This document shows positions 8,457 to 15,181 of a stretch of 31,185 bases of DNA, piece by piece. Source of the DNA: Deltaproteobacteria bacterium (GTDB lineage: Bacteria; Desulfobacterota; Desulfarculia; Adiutricales; Adiutricaceae); contig JAITJT010000011.1 of NCBI GenBank assembly GCA_031278795.1, positions 1 through 31,185 on the forward strand, given 5' to 3'. Every line of letters begins with the position of its first letter. The stretch's first letter is position 1. The notes beneath the pieces are model-generated. The model made no database searches. It was not told the origin of the DNA and saw only the letters and a list, made by a program, of their open reading frames with translations. The position numbers and the translations under genes were made by a program.

Positions 8457-9784
8457 GGGACTCCAGAAAGACCCAGCTGTCCATCCCTTACGGATCGGGC
8501 TTTGAGACGGTTCTGGTGGACAAGGCGAGGACAATCGTAACCCTTGCCCCGGGGCACACAAAGGCCCCGGGGGAAGGCCAATCCACGAAAACAAAGACTG
8601 AGGCCAGTTCCCAAGAAGCGGAGCTTAGTATACTAAAGTCGGCTCTGGAGTCTCCCTCAGGCGCCTTGCGCCTGAGGGAGCTTGCCAGAGGTAAATCCCA
8701 GGTAGTTATCTTAACCTCAGATCACACCCGTCCGGTTCCCAGCCGTCTCACCCTCCCCCTCATGCTTCATGAGATTAGGGAAGGGAACCCTAAGGCTAAT
8801 ATCACCATAATCATAGGGGTTGGCTGCCATAGGGGCACCACCATCAAGGAGATGGAAGAGAAGTTTGGGAAAGAGCTCTGCGCCCGCGAGCGCATCCTCA
8901 ACCACGACCCCCACGACCAGGAAAACCTGGTCTCCATGGGGGTCCTTCCCTCGGGTGGGGAGCTTATACTCAACCGCATGGCCGTGGAGGCGGATCTTTT
9001 GGTGGCGGACGGCTTCATAGAGCCCCACCAGTTCGCGGGCTTCAGCGGCGGCCCCAAGAGCGTGCTCCCGGGTATAGCCTCGTTTAAAACAGTTCTTTTT
9101 AGCCACAACGCCGAGTTCACGGTGCATCCCAAGGCGCGTCCAGGATCACTTGCGGGAAACCCCTTCCGGGCGGACATGCTCCACGCCGCGAGGGTGGCTA
9201 AACTCGCCTTTATCCTGAACGTTACCTTGACAGAAGACAAGCGTATATCCGGCGCCTTCGCCGGGGACCTAGAGGAGGCCCACAACCAGGGCTGTGATTT
9301 TGTTTTAAGCCAGTCAGCCGTGAAGGGAGTCATCTCACCCATAGTCATCACCTCCAATGGCGGCTACCCCTTGGATCAAAACATCTACCAGTCCACCAAG
9401 TCCATAATGCAAGCTGATTTGATTTGTGAGGATGGTGGAGTGATCATAGCGGTGAACGAGTGCCGCGACGGCCACGGGTCTCTATCTTTCTTAGAGAGCT
9501 TCAAAAACGCCCCATCCTTAAAGGATCTGCTAAGTGACATAGAGAGCCGCTCGAAGGATGAGACCATTCCGGATCAGTGGGTTATCCAGCTTACAGCCTC
9601 GATTCTCTTGCGGAGGCGGGTGATTATGGTCACCAAAGCTAATGTGGAAGAGGTGGAAGCCTTGGGTATGAGGAAGGCCGAGAGCCTGGAGGAGGCCTTG
9701 AAAATGGCGGATGAGCTAAGTGGTAACCCCCTGGCCCCCATAAGCGTGCTGCCCAATGCCGTGGCCGTGGTCATCCGCCCGTAA
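8453..9784 (+). CDS. larA: LarA-family nickel-pincer (NPN) 2-hydroxyacid racemase/epimerase
   Basis: 443 residues. All key residues of Lactobacillus plantarum LarA are found at a constant offset of 18: R93 in SDHTRPVP (R75), H126 in GVGCHRGTT (H108), H192 in IEPHQFAGF (H174), K202 in GGPKSVLPG (K184, which tethers the cofactor) and H218 in FSHNAEF (H200, nickel ligand). The enzyme should therefore carry the NPN cofactor and racemise or epimerise an alpha-hydroxyacid by hydride transfer. Family members act on lactate, malate, phenyllactate and others, so the substrate is open. The offset of 18 comes from extra residues before R93 in a low-complexity stretch (about 30-55) that contains a palindrome. 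LarB, LarC and LarE, which make NPN, are not in the window. The gene is coupled to the preceding dehydrogenase by a 4-base overlap. Confidence 0.9.
   Translation: MRDSRKTQLSIPYGSGFETVLVDKARTIVTLAPGHTKAPGEGQSTKTKTEASSQEAELSILKSALESPSGALRLRELARGKSQVVILTSDHTRPVPSRLTLPLMLHEIREGNPKANITIIIGVGCHRGTTIKEMEEKFGKELCARERILNHDPHDQENLVSMGVLPSGGELILNRMAVEADLLVADGFIEPHQFAGFSGGPKSVLPGIASFKTVLFSHNAEFTVHPKARPGSLAGNPFRADMLHAARVAKLAFILNVTLTEDKRISGAFAGDLEEAHNQGCDFVLSQSAVKGVISPIVITSNGGYPLDQNIYQSTKSIMQADLICEDGGVIIAVNECRDGHGSLSFLESFKNAPSLKDLLSDIESRSKDETIPDQWVIQLTASILLRRRVIMVTKANVEEVEALGMRKAESLEEALKMADELSGNPLAPISVLPNAVAVVIRP
8542..8577 (+). repeat. GC-rich palindrome inside the larA coding sequence
   Basis: Arms CCTT-G-CCCCGGGGC and GCCCCGGGG-G-AAGG pair with one G/G mismatch around an 8-base loop. 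It encodes residues 30-42 (TLAPGHTKAPGEG), within the segment where this protein is longer than LarA of Lactobacillus. Confidence 0.7.
8652..8680 (+). repeat. Perfect 13-bp palindrome inside the larA coding sequence
   Basis: Arms CTCCCTCAGGCGC and GCGCCTGAGGGAG enclose the loop CTT. It encodes SPSGALRLRE (67-76). The centre GCGCCTTGCGC is also found in the palindrome inside the FecCD permease gene. Confidence 0.75.
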
Positions 9785-10164
9785 AGTATCAGAAACAATC
9801 TTCCCATCTGCTCTAATCTTCATAGCCTTCCATAACAAAGAGGCTAATTGACTCTTCTTATCCTTTAGATAAGCTTGGAACTTGGCTATCAAGCTTTGTT
9901 TGGGTTAAGTCATCAGCCGCCATAGATTCTACTCTTTGAGGCCCCTTCTAGAATCATGGGAGATTGGTATTAGATACTAAAATCTTCTATATATAGTATA
10001 TATTCTTTATTTTTATCTATGAATTGTATACTTGCCCAGCGGCTCTCTTTTTTTTCTCCAAAGGGGAGAACATCTTGAGAATAGGCCAGGGTAGGCGGGA
10101 AGCCTTGAAAAACAGAAGGCTTTTTGCTAAGTTAGAGCCTCTCTGCGGCCTTGTGAGCACACCT
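9785..10164. other. Intergenic region before tRNA-Val
   Basis: No gene seen. A hairpin with arms AAGCTTG (9871-9877) and CAAGCTT (9890-9896), followed by TGTTTGGG, may end the hydroxyacid operon. An AT-rich block around 9985-10020 (TATATAGTATATATTC) may hold the tRNA promoter, but no clear -35/-10 pair can be fixed. Confidence 0.45.
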
Positions 10165-10240
10165 GGGCGGTTAACTCAGTGGCTAGAGTGTCGGTTTTAC
10201 ACGCCGGAAGTCAAGGGTTCGACCCCCTTACCGCCCACCA
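10165..10240 (+). tRNA. tRNA-Val, anticodon TAC, CCA encoded
   Basis: A full cloverleaf can be drawn. Acceptor GGGCGGT pairs with ACCGCCC; D arm ACTC pairs with GAGT; anticodon stem TCGGT pairs with GCCGG through wobbles; loop TTTACAC places TAC at 10198-10200. T arm AAGGG pairs with CCCTT around TTCGACC. Discriminator A and CCA follow directly. It stands alone and borders the AT-rich island on its left. I found no second copy of its 3' end that would mark an integration site. Confidence 0.96.
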
Positions 10241-10361
10241 TAAAGCTCTTTGGCGTTGTCAAACTCTATTAAGTGGCCCCTCTATCCCCAAAAGCTTTTT
10301 CCATCCTTTTACATCTTTTTGAAACAAACTCCCGCAGCCCTCTTATTTAAACCGCGTAGCT

Positions 10362-10415
10362 AAAATCCCCTGAAGGAAAAAACCGAGAGGTTTTTTTTCA
10401 AATGGGGTTTTTTTT
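10362..10415 (+). terminator. Nested double terminator downstream of tRNA-Val
   Basis: The inner hairpin AAAAAACC/GGTTTTTT has a GAGA loop and eight Ts. It sits inside an outer pairing of CCCC (10367-10370) with GGGG (10404-10407) that is followed by another eight Ts. Both are in plus orientation and fit termination of the tRNA transcript. Confidence 0.7.
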
Positions 10416-10519
10416 GTCTCTGGCGCATCAAAAAAGCGTATGTCAAATGAGCGCTAGAAAAGCTGTGCTTCCCAGGTTGCCAAGTGGCCCGCTTGAAACG
10501 CCTGGAAACTCTTAAATGT

Positions 10520-10549
10520 GCCGGTCTAGAAAAGGCCGGCTTTTCTTTT
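10520..10549 (+). terminator. Second terminator-like hairpin
   Basis: Arms GCCGG and CCGGC with an 11-base loop, followed by TTTTCTTTTG. No gene other than the tRNA lies upstream on this strand. Confidence 0.5.
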
Positions 10550-10896
10550 GGCGCCTTTGATTCGCTCAAAATGCTTGAAGAAACTTGAATAGAATAATGG
10601 AGTCTTCAGAAGCTAGACATACTTAAGCCATTCACAATCCATATCATCTCTTAAAATTTGCCTAAAATTCTGAAAAATCAATGGGAAGGGGAAAAAAATA
10701 CAAAGAAATGCGCTAAATATTGCATTTTAGCTAACAATTATCCATTTTGCAAAAAGATGAAAGTTTCTGCAAATTTCTGAAAATTTATGGGGAAAACGAA
10801 TAAAAACTGCAAATAAATAAAAATATTTTTCAATAATAGGCATATGGTATATGGATTATCGTGAAAAAATTTTTTTGAATACAGGTAATATTTTTC

Positions 10897-10926
10897 TTGA
10901 CAAGTTACTTGCCTTAGAAATATACT
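10897..10926 (+). promoter_or_regulatory. Sigma-70-like promoter upstream of the Rpn nuclease gene
   Basis: TTGACA and TATACT are separated by 18 bases. It points toward the nuclease gene, leaving a leader of almost 400 bases. The leader contains a small hairpin at 11061-11080 (TGCTTGA/TCAAGCA). Confidence 0.55.
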
Positions 10927-11320
10927 TCGAGATACTTGTTGGGAGCCAAAATTTTTTGGCCCAGGGCTTTTTAGATTATTTTTGAAGTTTTTTTGAGAGG
11001 GGGCTTGTACGGCACGGATTTGTATGGATGTTTTTGGACTTAATAACCGGGTTTACCTTTGTGCTTGACGGTTCAAGCATTGTTCTTGCGATAAGCATAA
11101 TCCGTGTTACTGTTTCAGCAACTTCAGAGTGCAAAATGTTTAGATGTTGCCATTATCAGTCGCAAAAATAGATATCCTTCCGATTCGCTAATTTCTTCAA
11201 GGCTTCTTCATGAAGGACATTTTTTAAATCGCTCTCGTTCGCCTTGTCTCTTATTTCTTGTTCTCAGGAAGATTGAAAAAACACAAGTGAAATCAAAATT
11301 GTTGTCAAAAGGATTATAAG

Positions 11321-12343
11321 ATGCTTAATTTCATGATAAAACAAAAGCGGATGATGGAGCTTTTGAGAGGAATGAGTAAGTCTATATTTCACATTTTTGA
11401 CAGAATTTGTAAAGTTGTGTTTTTTATGACTACAACAGTATGCTTGGATTCATTGGGTGTCTATGATGAAAATGGCAAATCTTTTGGAGAAGTGCAGGTC
11501 ACTAACCTGACCAATGAACTAGTGCTTAGTGATCTAGCTCTGAAGATATTGGATTGTGTCTTCGAATTTTGGCCCGTCGGCGCTAAAGATGACAAGGTTC
11601 GCCATATTTGTATAGTAGAATTTGAATTGAAGAAGAACAAACAACTTGCAAGCAAGCACATCGGGTATATAAATAGTGTGGTAGAAAAGTATAGCAAGCG
11701 GGGCATAAAGCTGAATATCTATTTTGTCGTAATTTATGGGCCGAAAATCTCTCCTAAGGCCAAATTTGTCAATTCTTATTTAGACCTTAACTTTAGGGAG
11801 CGGCAGAAATTTTTGCGATTGGTGTCAGAAGATGGGCTTTTTTCCGTTTTGAAGGAAATCAAGGCATCAGGCAAAGTGTTTCAGCCCTGGGAAGTCTTGC
11901 AGTTCATATTTCTGCCCGGGTTAGTCGCGCCTTTTGACAACAAGTTGTTGTTTAAATGTTTTGATTTTTGGGCCAAAAATGTTAAAATGTTTAGTGGTAT
12001 CCATGCTGATGTCTTTTGGTTAATGCTTAACCATTATCACCAACACCTAACGGAGGCCCAAATGAGTAAATTATTTGATGAAATCGTCCCGGCTCCTATC
12101 TATCTGGAATTGTGTAAGAATGTAGATAAAAAAATGCTGGAGGAAGCCTCCTTGATAGCTCTCGAGAAGGGCCGCCAGGAGGCCCGCCAGGAGGCCCGCC
12201 AGGAGATCAGCAAGATACAAGCCTCAGCTGCTGTTACACTCCTGAAAAAGGGAGTTCCCCGTAAAACAATACGGGAGGCGCTGAAAGTAAGCGATCAGTT
12301 TCTTCTTAACCTTGAGAAGAAACTTAAGTTGAAAAAGCCCTGA
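11321..12343 (+). CDS. Rpn-family PD-(D/E)XK nuclease (long form, putative toxin/anti-phage protein)
   Basis: 340 residues, ATG preceded by AAAGGA about eight bases upstream. The N-terminal two thirds match the Rpn (recombination-promoting nuclease / 'transposase_31') nuclease pattern, with D78 in KILDCVF and E102-x-K104 in IVEFELKK as the likely catalytic triad. After residue 248 comes a small domain: a helix with the repeated tetrapeptide RQEA (285-296), then ASAAVTLLKKGVPRKTIREALKVSDQFL, the usual closing helix-turn-helix-like segment of the family. Rpn proteins are DNA endonucleases that act as toxins against phage and are blocked by a separately translated copy of their own C-terminal domain. 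The gene is AT-rich with codon use unlike the flanking genes, which suggests transfer. Degraded copies of its second half follow downstream. Confidence 0.75.
   Translation: MLNFMIKQKRMMELLRGMSKSIFHIFDRICKVVFFMTTTVCLDSLGVYDENGKSFGEVQVTNLTNELVLSDLALKILDCVFEFWPVGAKDDKVRHICIVEFELKKNKQLASKHIGYINSVVEKYSKRGIKLNIYFVVIYGPKISPKAKFVNSYLDLNFRERQKFLRLVSEDGLFSVLKEIKASGKVFQPWEVLQFIFLPGLVAPFDNKLLFKCFDFWAKNVKMFSGIHADVFWLMLNHYHQHLTEAQMSKLFDEIVPAPIYLELCKNVDKKMLEEASLIALEKGRQEARQEARQEISKIQASAAVTLLKKGVPRKTIREALKVSDQFLLNLEKKLKLKKP
12062..12343 (+). CDS. Internal in-frame ORF: predicted RpnS-like antitoxin
   Basis: An ATG at 12062, in frame with the nuclease gene (codon 248), is preceded by GGAGG with a five-base spacer, the best ribosome binding site in this island. 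Initiation here would give a 93-residue C-terminal product. Known Rpn genes make exactly such a small protein (RpnS), which dimerises through the repeat-bearing helix and inhibits the full-length nuclease. The same start position is used by the two separate downstream copies, one of which also has 93 residues. Expression of the short form is an inference from the ribosome site and the family. Confidence 0.6.
   Translation: MSKLFDEIVPAPIYLELCKNVDKKMLEEASLIALEKGRQEARQEARQEISKIQASAAVTLLKKGVPRKTIREALKVSDQFLLNLEKKLKLKKP
12173..12208 (+). repeat. 12-bp coding repeat giving the tetrapeptide RQEA
   Basis: Three head-to-tail copies of CGCCAGGAGGCC (the last ends in ATC) encode RQEA-RQEA-RQEI. Repeats of this type vary in number between Rpn alleles of the same species. 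The downstream copies carry different versions. Confidence 0.85.
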
Positions 12344-12440
12344 CCTTCAAGGACACCTTCTTTCTAGTGGACTAGTCTTGAGATCTTGGCTGAATCCTGT
12401 CATTCTGCCCTGTGACCATGACCAATCGGTGATGCACAGG
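12344..12440 (+). repeat. Direct repeat after the nuclease gene, copy 1
   Basis: A 97-base block directly after the stop codon, including GAGATCTTGGCTGAATCC and GACCAATCGGTGATGCACAG. It recurs almost unchanged at 13547-13643 and partly at 14253-14320, always right after the stop codon of an Rpn C-terminal ORF. It marks the duplication unit. Confidence 0.85.
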
Positions 12441-12892
12441 AAAACGCTATATTGTGATAATGTTTTTAAATCATGCCTTTATTTAGATTGGGGGTGGCCT
12501 TGGCCACCCCTAATTCTATTAATGCGTTGCCTGCTGGTGGTTATGTATACCTATATATGGGGTATAAATATTTTTCCATACATAATATAGGGCATTTTGA
12601 TCACAATGAAGAGACGAACCTTTTGAAGAGGCCCATCTGGTCCCACCACCGCTCTTCTCCAGCTTTGAGGCTCAGGGCTTGGCTGTTTTCAGGCGGTTTT
12701 TCTGTTGCGGACTTCTGGGGCTGATCATAATTTAAAAGATAGTTTCCCTCTAAGTTATGAAGGCCTAGAAATTATAGAGCGTTTTGTTGATCTGGGAATA
12801 CAGCACACCTATGGAGTTTAGGTTTTTGTTTAGGATCTTCCCACCAGGACGCTAATCGCGGTGCTCTCCCAGGTTCTAAGCCCAGGCTCGAC
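12441..12892. other. 452-bp segment present in only one duplication unit
   Basis: Between the shared block ending GATGCACAGG and the shared block starting TGAATTCACGG there are 452 bases here but only 6 at 13644-13649. No gene is supported. A hairpin with arms GGGGTGGCC (12491-12499) and GGCCACCCC (12502-12510) lies near its left end. It is either an insertion in this unit or sequence lost from the next. Confidence 0.7.
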
Positions 12893-13228
12893 TGAATTCA
12901 CGGGGCCCCTTTCACGTATCCAGCCGCGAACGAAATGCCGTACCTAGCGGTCATGATGGAGGGCTAATTTGTTGGTTGTTGGTTTCCGTTGATGAACTTG
13001 TGCTAACTTTAAAGAAAAAAGTGGCTTGATATGACAAGCTGGGTGCTGGGAAGTCTTTCTTGATCATCTTTTGTTTGAGTGTCTAAGCTTTTGACTACAT
13101 AATTTGACTACAGAATAAAAATATCTTGATTTTTTGCTGCGCATAGATAATATTTATAGAGGTATCCATGCAGATTACTTTTAGTTAATGAATTATCTTA
13201 ATAAAAAAACACCAACGGGGAAAAACCA
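12893..13228 (+). pseudogene. Decayed middle part of an Rpn gene copy (unit 2)
   Basis: From about 13045 onward this is recognisably the same sequence as the long nuclease gene, with stops: CTGGGAAGTCTTTCTTGATC matches the stretch coding WEVLQF, and GGTATCCATGCAGATTACTT matches GIHADVF, where the following Trp codon TGG has become TAG. The nuclease catalytic part is absent or beyond recognition. The first 150 bases are shared with unit 3 but not with the intact gene. Confidence 0.65.
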
Positions 13229-13546
13229 GTGAAAAGTTTATTTGAAGAAGTTAAGCCGGCTCCAATTTATCTGGAACTATGTGCGAAAGTAGATAAAAAC
13301 AAGCTGATGGAAGCCGCCTTAACAGCTTACGAGGCGGGCTTCAAGGAGGGCCTCGAGGAGGTCCGGCAGGAGGCCCGCCAGGAGGTTCTCCGGGAGGCCC
13401 GCCAGGAGATGCGCCAGATACAAACCTCTGCTGCTGTTACACTCCTGAAAATGGGAGTTCCCCATGAAACAATTCGGGAGGATCTGAAAGTAAGCGAAAA
13501 GTTTCTTCTTAACCTTGAAAAGAAACTCAAGTTGAAAATGCCCTGA
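13229..13546 (+). CDS. Free-standing Rpn C-terminal domain protein, copy 2
   Basis: 105 residues. The start is GTG at the position that corresponds to the internal start of the long gene; GGGG lies eight bases upstream, so the ribosome site is weaker. The sequence follows the RpnS-like domain throughout (FEEVKPAPIYLELCAKVDKNKL ... SAAVTLLKMGVPHETIREDLKVSEKFLLNLEKKL), but the helix repeat is longer and rearranged (VRQEARQEVLREARQEMRQ), which explains the 12 extra residues. The frame is intact although the upstream part of this gene copy is full of stops. That fits selection for the small protein as an inhibitor, but a recently made fragment not yet decayed is also possible. Confidence 0.6.
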   Translation: MKSLFEEVKPAPIYLELCAKVDKNKLMEAALTAYEAGFKEGLEEVRQEARQEVLREARQEMRQIQTSAAVTLLKMGVPHETIREDLKVSEKFLLNLEKKLKLKMP

Positions 13547-13643
13547 GCTTCAAGGACACCTTCTTTCTAGTGGTCTAGTCTTGAGATCTTGGCTGAATCC
13601 TGTCATTCTGCCCTGTGACCATGACCAATCGGTGATGCACAGG
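13547..13643 (+). repeat. Direct repeat, copy 2
   Basis: Near-identical to the block after the long nuclease gene, differing at only a few bases. It defines the end of duplication unit 2. Confidence 0.85.
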
Positions 13644-13649
13644 CACGAG

Positions 13650-13970
13650 TGAATTCACGGGGCCCCTTTCACGTATCCAGCCGCGAACGAAATGCAGTAC
13701 TTAGCGGTCATGACGGAGCGCTAATTTGTTGGTTGTTGGTTTCCGTTTCTGAACTTGTGTTAACTTTAAAGAAGACAAACCGTGAGCTGGGAAGTCTTTC
13801 TTGATCATCTTTTGTTTAAGTACCTAAGCTTTTTGACTACAGAATTTAACTACAGACTAAAAATTATCTTGATTTTTTGCCGCACATAGATAATATTTCT
13901 AGAGGTATTCATGCAGATTACTTTTAGATAATGAATTCTCTTAATAAAAAAATACCAATGGGAAAAACAA
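13650..13970 (+). pseudogene. Decayed middle part of an Rpn gene copy (unit 3)
   Basis: Parallel to unit 2: the shared block starting TGAATTCACGGGGCCCC, then GCTGGGAAGTCTTTCTTGATC and GGTATTCATGCAGATTACTT followed by the same TAG. Units 2 and 3 therefore share their disabling stop, so unit 3 and unit 2 were copied from each other or from a common already-broken copy. Confidence 0.65.
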
Positions 13971-14252
13971 GTGAAAAGATTATTTGAAGAAGTTGAGCCG
14001 GCTCCAATTTATCTGGAACTATGTGCGAAAGTAGATAAAAACAAGCTGAAGCAAGCCGCCTTAACAGCTTACGAGAAGGGCCTCAAGATAGGCCGCCAGG
14101 AGTTCCGCCAGGAGTTCCGCCAGATACAAACCTCAGCATCTGTTACATTACTGAAAAATGGAGTTCCCCATGAAACAATTCGGGAGGCGCTGCAAGTAAG
14201 CGAAAAATTTCTTCTCAAGCTTGAGAAGAAACTCAAGTTGAAAATGCCCTGA
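13971..14252 (+). CDS. Free-standing Rpn C-terminal domain protein, copy 3
   Basis: 93 residues, the same length as the predicted internal product of the long gene. It begins with GTG at the homologous position; GGGA eight bases upstream is a weak ribosome site. The repeat helix reads RQEFRQEFRQIQ instead of RQEARQEARQEI, and the rest is nearly the same (SASVTLLKNGVPHETIREALQVSEKFLLKLEKKL). The changed repeat residues would lie on the dimerisation face in known RpnS structures, so it may pair with itself or with a different nuclease allele. It could equally be a neutral remnant. Confidence 0.6.
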   Translation: MKRLFEEVEPAPIYLELCAKVDKNKLKQAALTAYEKGLKIGRQEFRQEFRQIQTSASVTLLKNGVPHETIREALQVSEKFLLKLEKKLKLKMP

Positions 14253-14320
14253 GCTACAAGGACACCTTCTTTCTAGGGGAGTAGTCTTGAGATCTTGGCT
14301 GAATCCTGTCATTCCGCCCG
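14253..14320 (+). repeat. Direct repeat, copy 3 (truncated)
   Basis: Follows the stop codon of the third copy as in the other units, then diverges after ATTCCGCCCG. Confidence 0.75.
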
Positions 14321-14333
14321 TATCCGTTCTCGA

Positions 14334-14393
14334 CTTGGGTAAGAACCCAAGCTAAGGCTACTTTTTACCATTCAAAAGGTTATACCTTAGCTT
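14334..14393. other. Paired inverted repeats at the end of the duplication array
   Basis: CTTGGGT/ACCCAAG with loop AAGA (14334-14351) partly overlaps a second pair AAGCTAAGG (14349-14357) and CCTTAGCTT (14385-14393). The two pairings exclude each other. They mark the place where homology between units ends. Confidence 0.5.
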
Positions 14394-14534
14394 AAATTTA
14401 TAGAAAAATTTTCAAGATATCTCACGCCAATTTTAGCTTTTTTGATGATTAGCAATATATGTTTGTATATTATATTTCATTGAAAGAGGCCACCAATGCC
14501 GATAGATAATAGCTAAGTACGCGAAAAAGTTTCT

Positions 14535-14990
14535 TTGCTAATTAATAATATATTTCGTAGTATCGAAACTAATGAAACAATGAATGATTTTTGGAATGAG
14601 AATCTTGAACACTTATCTAATGGCCTTTTAAAGATATTAGAAGAAGACAAGCTGGAAACGGCCTTCCGGATAGGCTACTGCTATGGCTACCTCACCTCTC
14701 GGCCCGAAAAATGGCACCTTGCGCCAGACATAAAGGCACATTTCCTGAAAAACATCAAGAACGGCTGCAATTACGGAATTGTAAAATTGGGAGATTGTCC
14801 TCTCTGTAGGGAGTTCTGGGTGGGCTTAGATGAACAGAAGCTTGACGATGCCATCTGGAAAGGCTTCGAGAAAGGCTACCTGGAACCTGGAAAGAAAGTC
14901 ATCAATGGAAAGATGAGTATATGGTATTTTAAGAGAAAGTGGGCTCAACTCTCTAAGGGCTTGCGGGCGAAAGCGGCTAAAAAGAAATAG
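14535..14990 (+). CDS. Orphan small protein inside the Rpn island
   Basis: 151 residues if TTG at 14535 starts it, 136 if the ATG at 14580 does; neither has a good ribosome site, and the ATG is the more usual choice. I recognise no family. Two segments resemble each other, LETAFRIGYCYGYL and LDDAIWKGFEKGYL, suggesting a duplicated helical unit with the pattern L-x-x-A-x-x-x-G-x-x-x-GYL. There is a CPLC pair and a very basic end (KGLRAKAAKKK). No membrane segment or signal peptide. It lies between Rpn C-terminal copy 3 and the decayed copy 4, so it belongs to the accessory island. Confidence 0.55.
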   Translation: MLINNIFRSIETNETMNDFWNENLEHLSNGLLKILEEDKLETAFRIGYCYGYLTSRPEKWHLAPDIKAHFLKNIKNGCNYGIVKLGDCPLCREFWVGLDEQKLDDAIWKGFEKGYLEPGKKVINGKMSIWYFKRKWAQLSKGLRAKAAKKK

Positions 14991-15019
14991 ATATAAACAA
15001 TTTCGAAAACCATAACCAA

Positions 15020-15181
15020 AGGCCGCCGGGAACAAGGGCCAGGTTGCCCGAAAGAAAAATAACTTAGCCCTCATCCAACTCCCTCAAAGACAGAGTTCAC
15101 CATAAAACAATCCTAAAGGGGCTGAATAAAGCCAAAAGTTGTATCTTATGCTTTAGAAGAAACTTGTGCTAAAAAAACCTA
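15020..15181 (+). pseudogene. Decayed fourth copy of the Rpn C-terminal region
   Basis: GAGTTCACCATAAAACAATC at about 15092 matches GAGTTCCCCGTAAAACAATA of the long gene, and TTAGAAGAAACTTGTGC at about 15152 matches TTGAGAAGAAACTTAAG. Upstream, GGCCGCCGGGAACAAGGGCC recalls the CGCCAGGAG repeat. The frame is lost. This shows the array once extended past the orphan ORF. Confidence 0.55.

Larger units (their letters stand above)
10241..10896. other. Intergenic region with stacked terminators
   Basis: No supported gene. Two terminator-like structures lie in the first 310 bases, then an AT-rich stretch with many A/T runs up to the promoter at 10897. Confidence 0.5.

Noticed and set aside
10165..10240. 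tRNA-Val as an integration site for the Rpn island
   Set aside because: No integrase and no second copy of the tRNA 3' end was found up to the right end of the island.
11104..11319. Plus-strand open frame just before the Rpn gene
   Set aside because: Lies in the predicted leader; no ribosome site and no recognisable features.
12378..12724. Two small open frames after the Rpn gene
   Set aside because: They cover the direct repeat and the 452-bp segment in overlapping frames, with no ribosome sites.
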